Source of the DNA: Criibacterium bergeronii
GTDB lineage: Bacteria > Bacillota > Clostridia > Peptostreptococcales > Filifactoraceae
Reading direction: 5' to 3'
NCBI RefSeq assembly: GCF_001693775.2
Contig: NZ_MBEW02000011.1
Coordinates: 1-54,035, forward strand
DNA: 54,035 bases
Part shown: positions 17,704 to 27,331 of the stretch, piece after piece
How positions within the stretch are numbered: the stretch's first letter is position 1
Layout of the letters: every line of letters starts with the position of its first letter
Translations under genes and position numbers: made by a program
Notes under the pieces: generated by a model
The model's database searches: none
What the model was told of the DNA's origin: nothing
What the model saw: the letters and a program-made list of their open reading frames with translations, nothing else

Positions 17704-18921
17704 TTGAAAAAATTCGATACAGTTGAACAAGCAATTAAAGATTTAAAAAATGGCAAACTAATCTTAGTCACTGACGACCCGGACAGAGAAAACGAAGGCG
17801 ATTTTATTTGTGCAGCAGAATTTGCCACCACAGAAAATATTAACTTCATGGCAGTGCATGGCAAAGGTCTAATATGTATGCCTATGAGCAGATATTATGT
17901 GCAAAAATTAGGACTGCCACAAATGGTAAGCCATAACACAGACAATCATGAGACAGCCTTTACCGTATCTATAGACCACCTATCTACAACTACAGGCATC
18001 TCAGCAAAAGAAAGGTCAATAACCGCTATGAAATGCGTAGAGGATAGCTCTACCCCTATAGATTTTAGACGCCCCGGACATATGTTCCCCCTGCTTGCAA
18101 AAAAGAATGGCGTTTTGGAAAGAAACGGTCACACAGAGGCTACTGTAGATTTACTCAGACTTGCAGGCTTAAAACAAGTAGGTCTTTGTTGTGAAATTAT
18201 GGATGAAGATGGCACTATGATGCGAACCACCAAGCTCAAAGAACTAGCAGAAAAATACAACATAACTTTTATCACAATAAAAGCTTTGCAACACTATATA
18301 AAAACTCACGAAAACTTGGTCGAAGAAGTTAGCGTAGCGAAACTACCTACAAAATACGGTGACTTTATAATCCATTCATTTGTAGATAAAATCCATGGTC
18401 AAGAGCATGTGGCGTTAGTAAAAGGTGAAATTGGTGACGGAGAAAATTTACTTACTAGAGTTCACTCAGAATGTCTAACAGGAGATGCCTTTGGCTCTCT
18501 CAGATGCGACTGCGGAGACCAGCTAGCTACAGCACTTAGAAAAATAGAAAAAGAAAAAAGAGGCGTGGTGCTTTACATGAGGCAAGAGGGCAGAGGCATA
18601 GGTCTAGTCAATAAATTAAAAGCCTACGCACTACAAGACGATGGTATGGATACATTAGAGGCTAATGTCGCCTTAGGCTTTAAGCCTGACGAAAGAGAAT
18701 ACTATATAGGAGCTCAGATACTTAGAGACTTGGGTGCAAAAACATTAAAGCTAATGACTAATAATCCTGATAAAATATACCAGTTGGAAGACTACGGCAT
18801 AAAAATTGTTGAAAGAGTACCAATTGAAATAGACGCAAATGAGACGGATTTGTTTTATTTGGAAACAAAAAAAGAAAAATTTGGTCACTTATTAAATTTA
18901 AAAGAAGAGGGAGTAAATTAA
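17704..18921 (+). CDS. ribBA: Bifunctional DHBP synthase / GTP cyclohydrolase II RibBA
   Basis: The 405-residue fusion starts with TTG behind AAGGAGG. The N-terminal 3,4-dihydroxy-2-butanone-4-phosphate synthase domain (to about residue 200) shows [22 protein letters not shown] and [11 protein letters not shown]. The C-terminal GTP cyclohydrolase II domain has the zinc ligands [18 protein letters not shown] and the active-site RQEGRGIGL. The fusion supplies both precursors that RibD and RibH use. It lies between ribE and ribH with spacings of 15 and 1 nt. Confidence 0.97.
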   Translation: MKKFDTVEQAIKDLKNGKLILVTDDPDRENEGDFICAAEFATTENINFMAVHGKGLICMPMSRYYVQKLGLPQMVSHNTDNHETAFTVSIDHLSTTTGISAKERSITAMKCVEDSSTPIDFRRPGHMFPLLAKKNGVLERNGHTEATVDLLRLAGLKQVGLCCEIMDEDGTMMRTTKLKELAEKYNITFITIKALQHYIKTHENLVEEVSVAKLPTKYGDFIIHSFVDKIHGQEHVALVKGEIGDGENLLTRVHSECLTGDAFGSLRCDCGDQLATALRKIEKEKRGVVLYMRQEGRGIGLVNKLKAYALQDDGMDTLEANVALGFKPDEREYYIGAQILRDLGAKTLKLMTNNPDKIYQLEDYGIKIVERVPIEIDANETDLFYLETKKEKFGHLLNLKEEGVN

Positions 18922-18922
18922 A

Positions 18923-19384
18923 ATGAAAAAATTTGAAGGTAAATTAGTAGCACAAGACTCTAAAGTAGCAATAATCAGCACAAGATTTAACGAATTTATT
19001 TCATCAAAGCTGGTTGATGGTGCAGTAGATGGACTTACACGTCATGGTATGAATGATGACGAAATAGACATCTATTATGTGCCGGGAGCATTTGAAATCC
19101 CTGTCATAGCATCAAAGCTTGCCAACAGCAAAAAATACGATGCAGTAATTGCCTTAGGTGCAGTAATTAGAGGAGCTACCTCCCACTATGACTATGTGTG
19201 CAGTGAAGTGTCAAAGGGAGTTGCAAATGTGTCATTACAAACCGGAGTGCCTGTATTATTTGGAGTGCTTACCACAGATAATATCGAACAAGCTATAGAA
19301 AGAGCCGGCACAAAATCAGGCAACAAAGGCTATGACTGTGCTATTTGCGCAATAGAAATGATTAATCTAATAAAACAAATATAA
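18923..19384 (+). CDS. ribH: 6,7-dimethyl-8-ribityllumazine synthase RibH
   Basis: The 153-residue protein matches the icosahedral lumazine synthase family. Substrate-binding segments are visible: [35 protein letters not shown] with the catalytic His, and PVLFGVLTT. It condenses the RibA-derived pyrimidine with the RibB-derived butanone phosphate. It is the last gene of the operon, 1 nt after ribBA with AGAGGGA inside that gene, and a strong terminator follows. Confidence 0.97.
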   Translation: MKKFEGKLVAQDSKVAIISTRFNEFISSKLVDGAVDGLTRHGMNDDEIDIYYVPGAFEIPVIASKLANSKKYDAVIALGAVIRGATSHYDYVCSEVSKGVANVSLQTGVPVLFGVLTTDNIEQAIERAGTKSGNKGYDCAICAIEMINLIKQI

Positions 19385-19395
19385 TTATATTTCCA

Positions 19396-19437
19396 AAAAA
19401 TCCCTTGCCATATTTTCATACGACAAGGGATTTTTAA
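19396..19437 (+). terminator. Terminator of the riboflavin operon
   Basis: AAAAATCCCTTG (19396-19407) pairs with CAAGGGATTTTT (19424-19435), a perfect 12-bp stem that contains its own T tract. Confidence 0.88.
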
Positions 19438-19462
19438 ATTTCATTTAACTGGAATATTAACT

Positions 19463-19613
19463 CTATTTTTTCTTAAAAGTGTTATTTAAAGCATACACGC
19501 ATAGCACAATAAATGCCATTACTATAAATAAGCCTATCATGCCCTTAACTAATATAGATAAAGCAACCATAAAATTTTCAGGCGTGATTTGAAATACATA
19601 TTGAGTATCCATC
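19463..19613 (-). pseudogene. OadG-like small decarboxylase subunit, frameshifted
   Basis: ATG 19613 has AGGAGG upstream and reads MDTQYVFQITPENFMVA. It then hits a four-T run near 19560, after which the frame stops within a few codons. If one T is removed, the reading continues through LSILVKGMIGLFIVMAFIV and LCVYALNN to TAG 19463-19465. This is a single membrane helix with a basic tail, typical of the small gamma (OadG-like) subunit of sodium-pumping decarboxylases. The beta-subunit gene lies directly upstream. It is either a real one-base lesion, a slippage site, or a homopolymer sequencing error. Confidence 0.65.
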
Positions 19614-19626
19614 TATTAACCTCCTA

Positions 19627-20733
19627 TTACTTTACAAGTGGACCAACAAGAGTAAGTACAAGACCACCGGCTATAACCGATGCTATCTGCCCTGACACAT
19701 TTACACCTATAGCGTGCATAAGTAAAAAGTTTGTCCTATCTTCTTCTAAGCCTATCTTATGAATAACCCTAGCAGACATTGGGAATGCAGATATACCGGC
19801 TGCACCTATCATAGGATTTATTTTTTCTTTTACAAATAAATTCATTATTTTTGCAAGCATTATCCCACCAAAAGTATCAAATACAAAAGCTACAAGACCA
19901 AGCCCCATAATCAATAGCGTTTCAAATTTTAAGAAATCAGTCGCAACCATCTTAGAAGAAATTGTGATACCTAAAAATATTGTAACCAAATTTGCTAAAA
20001 CTGTTTGTGCCGTTTGAGATAAAGAGTCCAAAACTCCGCAAGCTCTTATTAAATTACCAAACATTAAGAAACCGATAAGAGCAACCGCATCCGGTGATAC
20101 AAGACCAACAATTATAGTGACAACAATAGGGAATAGTATCTTAGTAGTATTAGATACAGGCATAGCACTATTTTTCATTTTGATTTTACGTTCATGTTTA
20201 GTAGTGCAAGCTTTGATAACAGGTGGCTGGATAATTGGCACAAGTGCCATATATGAATAAGCCGCAACCATTATAGCCGCTGTATAATTTGATTTTAGCA
20301 TATTAGCTACGAATATTGAAGTTGGTCCATCTGCTGCACCTATTATAGCTATAGACGCAGCATCTTTAAGCTCAAACCCGAATAAAGACGCTAAACATAA
20401 AGTAAAAAATATTCCAAACTGAGCTGCTGCACCAAATATCATTAGCTTAGGGTTTGACAATACAGGTTCAAAGTCTATCATAGCACCTATACCGATAAAT
20501 AAGACAAGCGGGAACAGCTCGCCATCAGCTATGCCAATCTCAAATAAGTGATTGATAACCTCAGTTGCACCTGAATTTGGTAGATTGACTAATATTGCGC
20601 CAAACCCCATTGGCAATAATAGTGTAGGCTCCATTTCTTTCTTGATAGCTAAATAAATTAGGATGCCACCAATAATCCACATGATTATTTGATTAATTTG
20701 TATATTACCAATATTTGCAAAAATCTCTGCCAT
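19627..20733 (-). CDS. Na+-translocating decarboxylase beta subunit (OadB/GcdB family)
   Basis: The 368-residue protein has about nine to eleven membrane helices. The family's conserved elements are present: LFIGIGAMIDFEPVL, IIGAADGPTSIF (with the Asp used in Na+ translocation), and the C-terminal GAAGISAFPMSARV and HAIGVNVSGQIASV. The family couples decarboxylation of biotin-bound carboxylate to Na+ export. The carboxyltransferase alpha and biotin-carrier genes are not in this window; only a small gamma-like gene follows. The start has AAAGGA at a rather long spacing. It may serve glutaconyl-CoA, methylmalonyl-CoA or oxaloacetate decarboxylase; sequence alone does not decide. Confidence 0.92.
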   Translation of the reverse strand: MAEIFANIGNIQINQIIMWIIGGILIYLAIKKEMEPTLLLPMGFGAILVNLPNSGATEVINHLFEIGIADGELFPLVLFIGIGAMIDFEPVLSNPKLMIFGAAAQFGIFFTLCLASLFGFELKDAASIAIIGAADGPTSIFVANMLKSNYTAAIMVAAYSYMALVPIIQPPVIKACTTKHERKIKMKNSAMPVSNTTKILFPIVVTIIVGLVSPDAVALIGFLMFGNLIRACGVLDSLSQTAQTVLANLVTIFLGITISSKMVATDFLKFETLLIMGLGLVAFVFDTFGGIMLAKIMNLFVKEKINPMIGAAGISAFPMSARVIHKIGLEEDRTNFLLMHAIGVNVSGQIASVIAGGLVLTLVGPLVK

Positions 20734-20834
20734 GGAAAAAAATAATTCCTTTCACTAAAAATGAATATTATGACTAATTTTTTTGTATTATAAAAGAATA
20801 TTAGTAAAATTGCAACATATATTTACACCGATAC

Positions 20835-20872
20835 TCAAAAAATAAGCACGAACCAAAAGGCTCGTACTTATT
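20835..20872 (-). terminator. Terminator of gltS
   Basis: AATAAGCACGAACC (20841-20854) pairs with GGCTCGTACTTATT (20859-20872) with two mismatches. On the minus strand it ends in a T run (20835-20846 region). Confidence 0.7.
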
Positions 20873-20906
20873 GTATATAAAGCTATTTAATTTTTGCTAA
20901 TTAATA

Positions 20907-22214
20907 TTACATCATAGTTTGAGCTATGTTTACAAATATTGTGATTATTAGTGAGTTTGTAAAGTCGATTAGGAATGCACCAACTATTGGTAATATGAAG
21001 AATGCTCTTGGAGCAGGACCAAATTCTTCTTGTACGGATGTCATGTTTGCAACACCGTTAGGAGTAGCACCAAGACCGAAACCGCAGTGACCGGCAGCTA
21101 TAGTTGCAGCGTCAAAGTCAGAACCCATTACCTTGAATGTTACAAAGTATGCAAATAATGCCATGAATACAACTTCAGCAACTAATATTACCATCATAGG
21201 TCCGGCAACTTCAGCTAATTGCCATAGTTGCATACCTGTTAATGCAAATGATAAGAATACATTAAGAGATAAAGTTCCTAGGAAAGAACTTGCTTTTTGG
21301 TTAACGTGCCACATTTTTGTGGATTCACCAACGTTAAGTAGTATAGATGCAACTATCATAGCTGTAACATATGCTGGAAGTGTTATACCTGCCTTTTTAA
21401 CCGGTATAGATACTACTGCACCTATTGCTATTGATATTAGTATTATAGTTAAAGTTTTTAAAACCTCATCAACATTTATTTCTTCTTTTTCTGACTCTAG
21501 AGTTACTTCTTGATTTGTATATTCTGCTGCTTTAGATTTAAGATTATTTTTTCTAATTAGTGTAGCACCTATAGGTCCGCCGATTATAGAGCCTGATACT
21601 AGGCCAAATGTAGCTGCTGCCATAGCTGCAACGTTAGCACCGTCAAGTCCCATTTCAGCAAATTTAGGAGCAAAGGCTGCACCTGTACCATGTCCACCTG
21701 TCATTGTTATAGAACCACAAATAAGTCCAAGTAGAGGGTTCGCACCCATAACCTTTGCAAGAGTAAGACCAATTGCATCTTGGAATACGCAAAGGATAGA
21801 CGCCAATACCCAGAAAATTATAACGCCAAGTCCACCTTTTTTAATAAGCTCAATACTAGCTGTTAAACCAATAGTAGTGAAGAATACCATCATGAATGGG
21901 CTTTGGAAAGTAGTGTCAATACCTAGTGAGAAGTTCATAGTTTGTCTAACAATTAAGTGAAGTATTGCAAATACGAAACCGCCGGCAACTGGTGCTGGTA
22001 TACAGAATCTTTCAAGAACGCTAATCTTTTTCTTCATCCATACACCTAAGAAATAAACTACCATCGCAACGGCAAAGCTCTGCATTAAGTCAAGATTTAA
22101 AGTAGTAAGTCCACTTGCCTCATCCACTTTAATGTTCATTGCTGAGTTATATGTAGCTAAATTCAAACTCTTTAGGAGGGCTTTCACTCCTGCAAAATCT
22201 TCGATAGGGTACAT
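20907..22214 (-). CDS. gltS: Sodium/glutamate symporter GltS
   Basis: The 435-residue protein is a multi-helix transporter of the GltS (ESS) family. It includes the two family reentrant-loop motifs rich in Gly (GSITMTGGHGTGAAFAPKF and GHCGFGLGATPNGVANM). It takes up glutamate with Na+. The N-terminal 45 residues precede the first helix and are longer than in E. coli GltS. AAAGGTGG lies 7 nt before the ATG. It is followed on the same strand by the sodium-pump beta gene about 170 nt on, separated by a hairpin. Together they suggest sodium-coupled glutamate use, although separate transcription is likely. Confidence 0.93.
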   Translation of the reverse strand: MYPIEDFAGVKALLKSLNLATYNSAMNIKVDEASGLTTLNLDLMQSFAVAMVVYFLGVWMKKKISVLERFCIPAPVAGGFVFAILHLIVRQTMNFSLGIDTTFQSPFMMVFFTTIGLTASIELIKKGGLGVIIFWVLASILCVFQDAIGLTLAKVMGANPLLGLICGSITMTGGHGTGAAFAPKFAEMGLDGANVAAMAAATFGLVSGSIIGGPIGATLIRKNNLKSKAAEYTNQEVTLESEKEEINVDEVLKTLTIILISIAIGAVVSIPVKKAGITLPAYVTAMIVASILLNVGESTKMWHVNQKASSFLGTLSLNVFLSFALTGMQLWQLAEVAGPMMVILVAEVVFMALFAYFVTFKVMGSDFDAATIAAGHCGFGLGATPNGVANMTSVQEEFGPAPRAFFILPIVGAFLIDFTNSLIITIFVNIAQTMM

Positions 22215-22594
22215 AATAAACCACCTTTCATAAAATTACTATAAATATAATTAGAACTGTAGAAAATGTAGAAAACATTTTCTTATATGAAATTATAATG
22301 CATTGATTATAAAAAAACAAGAGGTATTTTTTTCTAAATGCTTTAAATTATGAATTAAATTATTCATATATATCTAATATTGCTGAAATTTTAATGAATT
22401 TAAACCTAGAAATTTTTTTGAAATTTTTAAAAATTTTGCATTTTTTTGCTTATTTATGGATAATATGAAAAACTTCATTAGTATAAAATTCTTTTTTAAT
22501 AAAAATTTTATAACATATTTATTGCTAGTTTAAATACTTTTTGGATATAATAACAAAGTACACTTAATAATTCATATCTAGGAAGGAATAACTA
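22215..22594 (+). promoter_or_regulatory. Divergent intergenic region gltS / HAD gene with a promoter
   Basis: This 380-bp AT-rich stretch has no coding signal. TTGCTA (22522-22527), an 18-bp spacer and TATAAT (22546-22551) form a good promoter for the plus-strand HAD gene. Nothing else is recognisable; the gltS promoter should lie in its left part. Confidence 0.6.
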
Positions 22595-23254
22595 ATGTAT
22601 ATAATATTTGACTATGATGGTACTTTGCATGACACCATGATAATTTATGAGCCTGCTTTTAGAGCTGCTGAAAAGCATCTTTTAGAAATCGGCAAGCCAC
22701 TTAAAAAAGAGTTTACAGCAAAAGATATCAGCGATAATCTAGGTCGTACATTTAAAGAAATGTGGGACAAGACAGCACCTGATTTAGATAGCGAAACTAA
22801 ATACACTTTATCCAAGATTATAGAATTAAAAATGAATGAAATGATTTTGCAGGGACAAGCCAAACTTTACGATGGTATTAAAGAAGTTCTTGAGGAGCTG
22901 TCAAAAAAACATACACTGATATTTTTATCCAATTGTCGAACCTCATACAAGGATATGCACAGAGAATTATTCCATTTAGATGATTATTTCAAAGCATATT
23001 ATTGGGCACAAAAATACCCTGATACCCCCAAATATGAAATTTTTTCACAGTATATTAAAAAAGATTTCGGTGAGCAAAGCTACATCATGGTTGGAGATAG
23101 ATTTCATGATATTGAGGTAGCTACAAAAAATGCAATCCATTCTATCGGTTGCCTATATGGGTTTGCTAGAGAGCATGAGCTGGATAACGCTACCTACTTT
23201 GCAAACAAACCTAAAGATATTCTCAAAATAATTGAAAGTATTGAAAATAAATAA
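22595..23254 (+). CDS. HAD-superfamily phosphatase (phosphoglycolate phosphatase-like)
   Basis: The 219-residue protein has all HAD motifs: DYDGTLHD with nucleophile Asp6 and Asp8, motif II Ser in FLSNCRTS, the motif III Lys in the KYPDTPKYEIF region, and the motif IV acids in MVGDRFHDIEVA. A helical cap between residues 15 and 85 makes it a subfamily IA enzyme such as Gph or PpaX. It likely dephosphorylates a small phospho-sugar or pyrophosphate in the cytoplasm. GGAAGGA precedes the ATG and a terminator follows, so it is monocistronic. Confidence 0.88.
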   Translation: MYIIFDYDGTLHDTMIIYEPAFRAAEKHLLEIGKPLKKEFTAKDISDNLGRTFKEMWDKTAPDLDSETKYTLSKIIELKMNEMILQGQAKLYDGIKEVLEELSKKHTLIFLSNCRTSYKDMHRELFHLDDYFKAYYWAQKYPDTPKYEIFSQYIKKDFGEQSYIMVGDRFHDIEVATKNAIHSIGCLYGFAREHELDNATYFANKPKDILKIIESIENK

Positions 23255-23270
23255 GACATTTCATTTTAAA

Positions 23271-23296
23271 GCATTCAAACTCTGAATGCTTTTTTA
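23271..23296 (+). terminator. Terminator after the HAD gene
   Basis: GCATTCA (23271-23277) pairs with TGAATGC (23283-23289), followed by TTTTTT. Confidence 0.8.
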
Positions 23297-23403
23297 TTAC
23301 ATAAATTTTGCTGGGCTAAATCTGTTATACACTCCATATAATTGTTGATTTTACTAGTTAATTGTTGTATAATTTTATCTATATATTTAAAAAAGAGGTA
23401 AAA

Positions 23404-23868
23404 ATGAGAGCATTAATACAAAGAGCTGTTAATTCTTCTGTAAGTATAATGACAGATGGAGAGTATAAGTTAAAATCAAGCATAGACAAAGGCTTTGTAA
23501 TCTTACTTGGCGTATCAAATGAGGACACTGAGCAGGATTTACAAAAATTAGCAGATAAAATAAGCAAGCTTAGAATTTTTGAAGACGAAAACGGAAAAAT
23601 GAACTTATCCATAAAAGATATTGACGGAAAAATCCTGTTGATATCACAATTCACCCTATATGCAGACTGCAAAAAAGGTAATCGCCCAAGCTTTATAAAT
23701 GCAGGCAAGCCTGATTATGCAAATATGATGTATGAAAAATTTGCCGATTATCTTAGAAATTTAGGCTTTGAAGTTGGCACAGGTGAGTTTGGTGCAGATA
23801 TGCTGGTAAACATACAAAACGTAGGACCTACTACAATTTGGCTTGATAGCGGCGACCTAAACAGATAA
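23404..23868 (+). CDS. dtd: D-aminoacyl-tRNA deacylase Dtd
   Basis: The 154-residue protein clears D-amino acids wrongly attached to tRNA. The two family motifs are intact: LISQFTLYADCKKGNRPSF (SQxTL) and NVGPTTIWL (the GP motif that excludes L-amino acids). The start is ATG 23404 with AAAGAGG upstream; an in-frame ATG 42 nt earlier would add an Ile/Phe-rich leader not seen in the family. It heads a tight run of four genes (dtd, MBL hydrolase, hemZ, hisS), grouping translation quality control with tRNA charging. Confidence 0.95.
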   Translation: MRALIQRAVNSSVSIMTDGEYKLKSSIDKGFVILLGVSNEDTEQDLQKLADKISKLRIFEDENGKMNLSIKDIDGKILLISQFTLYADCKKGNRPSFINAGKPDYANMMYEKFADYLRNLGFEVGTGEFGADMLVNIQNVGPTTIWLDSGDLNR

Positions 23869-23880
23869 AGGAGAAAAATT

Positions 23881-24504
23881 TTGCAAAACTACACAATTGT
23901 TGTATATCCATTTGAAGAAAATGCTTATATACTTTATGATGAGAGTTCAAAAGACGCAGCAGTAATTGACCCGGGCGGCTCAGTTAGAGAAATCGAAAAC
24001 TTTTTAGACAAAAAATCTCTTGAATTGAAATATATTTTGCTAACTCATGGACACGTTGACCATATTTCAGGAGTTGATGAGCTACTAAAAAAACATGACG
24101 TGCCTACAGTGATTTCGTCTAATGAAAAAAAATTACTACAAGACTCCACTCTAAATCTAACATCAAGATATGGCTTAAATAGTCCTAAAATTAATAATTT
24201 GCAAGAGGTCAAAGATGGTGACGCAATAACCCTTGGAAATGAAATATTAAAATTTATTGAAACTCCTGGACACACAAGAGGTTCAATGTGTATATTTACC
24301 GATAATAAGCTTTTTTCCGGAGATACATTGTTCCAAGGCTCAATTGGACGTACTGATTTACCCACCGGTTCTTTTGATATGATGAATACTTCCTTGAAAA
24401 AGCTATCAAAGCTTGATGATATCATAGAGGTTTATCCGGGACATGGACAGCCCACTACAATAGGAATAGAAAAAAGAACCAACCCATTTATGCAAGGACT
24501 TTAA
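23881..24504 (+). CDS. MBL-fold metallohydrolase (glyoxalase II-like)
   Basis: The 207-residue protein starts with TTG behind AAAGGAG, 12 nt after dtd. The metal-binding motif THGHVDH (H56, H58, D60, H61) is followed by FIETPGHTRGSM, SGDTLF and the final YPGHGQPT, giving a complete two-metal site. It is the short YcbL-type version without the C-terminal glyoxalase II domain. Members hydrolyse thioesters such as S-lactoyl-thiols. Its position next to dtd and hisS is common in Firmicutes, but the natural substrate is not known from the sequence. Confidence 0.92.
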   Translation: MQNYTIVVYPFEENAYILYDESSKDAAVIDPGGSVREIENFLDKKSLELKYILLTHGHVDHISGVDELLKKHDVPTVISSNEKKLLQDSTLNLTSRYGLNSPKINNLQEVKDGDAITLGNEILKFIETPGHTRGSMCIFTDNKLFSGDTLFQGSIGRTDLPTGSFDMMNTSLKKLSKLDDIIEVYPGHGQPTTIGIEKRTNPFMQGL

Positions 24505-24507
24505 TAA

Positions 24508-25980
24508 ATGGTAAAGATTTTTATAGACAATAAAAAATATGCCCTTGACATCAAAGACTTATACACCATGCTTACAGGAGATAGAAAAGTCGTTGTAAAA
24601 GCTTTTGAAATTAAGAATGGTAAAATGTATTTAGAAGATGGTATTCAAATAGACGACTTTAAAAATACAATCTACTTAATTAGAAAATTTGAAGAAAATT
24701 TCGTTTTATATCATTACAACTACGATGATGAAAACGAACCGATTTTTCGCCTTACCTACACAAAAAATTACGGTGAAAAAGATAAAAATGTATACAAAAG
24801 GTTACTTTTTGATTGTCTGAAAAAAGAAACTAAACTGCTTAGACCAAGCTGGGGCACTCTTACAGGCATTAGACCTGTCAAAATCGTAAATGACCTAAAA
24901 AAAGCCGGTTATGATAAGTCACAAATAGACCAAAGGCTAATAAATAATTATTATCTGTCAAACGAAAAAATCGACCTAATCACAAAAATATCCGACAACC
25001 AAGAAAAAGCTATAAAGACCCTGCAAAATGCTCTTAGCATATACATTTTTATACCATTTTGTCCAAGTAGGTGTTATTATTGCTCATTTTATTCCAATGA
25101 CATTTCACTTACCGGCAAATATGCTACTGACTACCTAGACACATTGGAAAAAGAAATAAAAGAAACACTAAAGCTCCCATATTTTAATGGCAAAAAAATA
25201 TCCACCATCTACATTGGCGGTGGCACACCATCTAGCTTAGACGAAAAAAATCTGACTAAACTATTTGAAATTATTAAAAATAATTTTGATTTAAATAGCA
25301 TAAAAGAATTTACCTTTGAGGCTGGCAGAGCTGATACCTTAGACGAAAAAAAATTGCACCTCATAAAAAATGCTGGAGTAAACAGAATTTGCCTAAACCC
25401 TCAGACCATGAAAGATGAAACATTAAAAACTATAGGCAGAACTCACAGCGTAGCTGAATTTGTAGATATTTTTAAACTGGCAAGAAAAATAGGCTTTGAC
25501 AATATAAACTGCGATTTAATCCTAGGCTTAATAGGCGAAAGTGAAACAGATATGAAAACCAGCCTGCAAAAAGTAATAGACCTAGCCCCTGAAAATATCA
25601 CCATTCACACCCTAGCTAAAAAAAGGACAGCCGTATTAAACCAAGAAAACATCGGCTTTGATGACTTTGACATATCACCACTTATGGATGAAATGTCAAA
25701 TACCCTTTACAACAAAAAATATTTCCCCTACTACCTTTATAGACAAAAAAATATGATTAATAGTGCAGAAAACATCGGTTTTTCCAAAAAAGGCTACATC
25801 TGTCTATACAATATAGCTATGATGGACGAAGTGCAGACTGTAATAGGCTTTGGAGCAGGAGCATCGTCCAAAATCATAGATGGCGATTTGGTTACAAGAA
25901 TTCCTAACTACAAGGACTTATTGTTATATATTAAAGATATCGAAAATATGATACAAAGAAAAAAAGGAGTACTATTATGA
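24508..25980 (+). CDS. hemZ: Radical SAM coproporphyrinogen dehydrogenase-like protein HemZ
   Basis: The 490-residue protein has an N-terminal extension of about 175 residues, then a radical SAM domain with the cluster motif CPSRCYYC (C185, C189, C192), IYIGGGTPSSL for SAM binding, and NCDLILGLIGE. The long N-terminal part separates HemZ from HemN/HemW. The usual role is oxygen-independent coproporphyrinogen III oxidation, but HemZ-like proteins often occur in bacteria with incomplete haem pathways, so the role here is uncertain. The stop overlaps the hisS start by four bases (ATGA), which couples their translation. Confidence 0.88.
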   Translation: MVKIFIDNKKYALDIKDLYTMLTGDRKVVVKAFEIKNGKMYLEDGIQIDDFKNTIYLIRKFEENFVLYHYNYDDENEPIFRLTYTKNYGEKDKNVYKRLLFDCLKKETKLLRPSWGTLTGIRPVKIVNDLKKAGYDKSQIDQRLINNYYLSNEKIDLITKISDNQEKAIKTLQNALSIYIFIPFCPSRCYYCSFYSNDISLTGKYATDYLDTLEKEIKETLKLPYFNGKKISTIYIGGGTPSSLDEKNLTKLFEIIKNNFDLNSIKEFTFEAGRADTLDEKKLHLIKNAGVNRICLNPQTMKDETLKTIGRTHSVAEFVDIFKLARKIGFDNINCDLILGLIGESETDMKTSLQKVIDLAPENITIHTLAKKRTAVLNQENIGFDDFDISPLMDEMSNTLYNKKYFPYYLYRQKNMINSAENIGFSKKGYICLYNIAMMDEVQTVIGFGAGASSKIIDGDLVTRIPNYKDLLLYIKDIENMIQRKKGVLL

Positions 25981-27260
25981 AAACATTTCAAAGAGTTACC
26001 GGCACAAATGACCTTTTTCCTGAGGACATAAAAAAGTTTAACTATGTAACAAAAATATTTGAAGATGTGTGCAGAGCGTTTGACTATCATGAATACGAAA
26101 CTCCAACATTTGAGTACACATCAGTATTCCAAAGAGGTATAGGCGAAACCACAGACATAGTAAACAAAGAAATGTTTACCTTTGCTCCAAGAGAGGACTC
26201 CGGTGAAAAAGACACCATAACCTTAAAACCCGAAGGCACAGCCGGATTTGTCAGACTATACATACAAAATGGGCTAAACAGCACAAAGCCACCTCAAAAA
26301 ATATTTTACAACACACCCTGCTATCGTAACGAAAGAAACCAAAAAGGACGTTTCAAAGAATTTCACCAGTTTGGTGTAGAGGCTCTATCCTCCAATTCTC
26401 CTACAATAGACGCAGAGGTTATAATGATTGCCTATAGATTTTTTGAAAGATTAGGCATAGCAGACAAAGTTGAGCTTGAAATAAACTCAGTCGGCTCTTT
26501 TGAAAGCAGAAAACTTTATAACGATAAATTAAGAGAATTTTTAAGACCAAATTTCGCTCACCTTTGCCCTACCTGTCAGGAAAGATTTGAAAAAAATCCG
26601 CTAAGAATACTTGACTGCAAAGAAGATAGCTGTAAAAAAACAACAACAGATGCTCCACTTATGATTGACAACCTGTTTGAAGAAGAAGTTGCTCACTTTG
26701 AAAAAGTTAAAGAGCTACTTACATCTGCTGGAGTTAAATTTAAGGTTAATCCACTAATCGTAAGAGGTCTTGACTACTATACCAAGACAGCCTTTGAATT
26801 TATTTCAAAAGATATCGGAGCACAAGCAACAGTTTGTGGCGGAGGAAGATATGACGGACTAGTACAAGAGCTTGGCGGACCTGAGGTAAGCGGTATAGGC
26901 TTTGGACTTGGTCAGGAAAGATTAATCATGACCTTGGAGGAATTAAATAAATTTCCAGCCTTTGAACAAGACTATGACCTTTATATAGCCACCCTAGGCG
27001 ATAAAGCTGATACCACCGCCTTTAAAATAATAGATGCCCTTAGACAAAAAGACGTTGTCTGCGACCAAGACCACATGAAAAAATCACTAAAAGCACAAAT
27101 GCGATATGCAAACGATAAAAATGCAAAATACACCCTGCTACTAGGCGACAACGAAATAGAAACCGGCAAAGCAGCCCTTAAAAATATGGAAAACTCTGAG
27201 CAAACCGAAGTGAATATCGATACATTTGTAGAAGAATTTTTGAAGATAATTGGTAAATAA
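25977..27260 (+). CDS. hisS: Histidyl-tRNA synthetase
   Basis: The 427-residue class II synthetase charges tRNA-His. Motif 1 lies near residues 45-60. Motif 2 reads CYRNERNQKGRFKEFHQFG, and the histidine-specific LDYYTKTAFEF and GGGRYDGL with motif 3 follow at about residues 260-320. The C-terminal anticodon-binding domain starts near residue 330. It overlaps hemZ by four bases, and a GGAG ribosome site lies inside hemZ. A strong hairpin ends the operon. Confidence 0.97.
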   Translation: MKTFQRVTGTNDLFPEDIKKFNYVTKIFEDVCRAFDYHEYETPTFEYTSVFQRGIGETTDIVNKEMFTFAPREDSGEKDTITLKPEGTAGFVRLYIQNGLNSTKPPQKIFYNTPCYRNERNQKGRFKEFHQFGVEALSSNSPTIDAEVIMIAYRFFERLGIADKVELEINSVGSFESRKLYNDKLREFLRPNFAHLCPTCQERFEKNPLRILDCKEDSCKKTTTDAPLMIDNLFEEEVAHFEKVKELLTSAGVKFKVNPLIVRGLDYYTKTAFEFISKDIGAQATVCGGGRYDGLVQELGGPEVSGIGFGLGQERLIMTLEELNKFPAFEQDYDLYIATLGDKADTTAFKIIDALRQKDVVCDQDHMKKSLKAQMRYANDKNAKYTLLLGDNEIETGKAALKNMENSEQTEVNIDTFVEEFLKIIGK

Positions 27261-27283
27261 TTACTATTATTTATATTGTAAGC

Positions 27284-27331
27284 AAAAAAGCAAAAGCTAC
27301 ATCAATTTTTGATGCGACCTTTGCTTTTTTA
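27284..27331 (+). terminator. Terminator of the dtd-hisS operon
   Basis: The arm AAAAAGCAAAAG..ATCAA pairs with TTGAT..CCTTTGCTTTTT, an extended stem with internal bulges that ends in six T. Confidence 0.8.

Noticed and set aside
16506-24425. Minus-strand frames inside ribD, HAD, dtd and MBL genes
   Set aside because: Each lies opposite a conserved enzyme gene and reads as low-complexity Ser/Leu-rich translation without a start signal.
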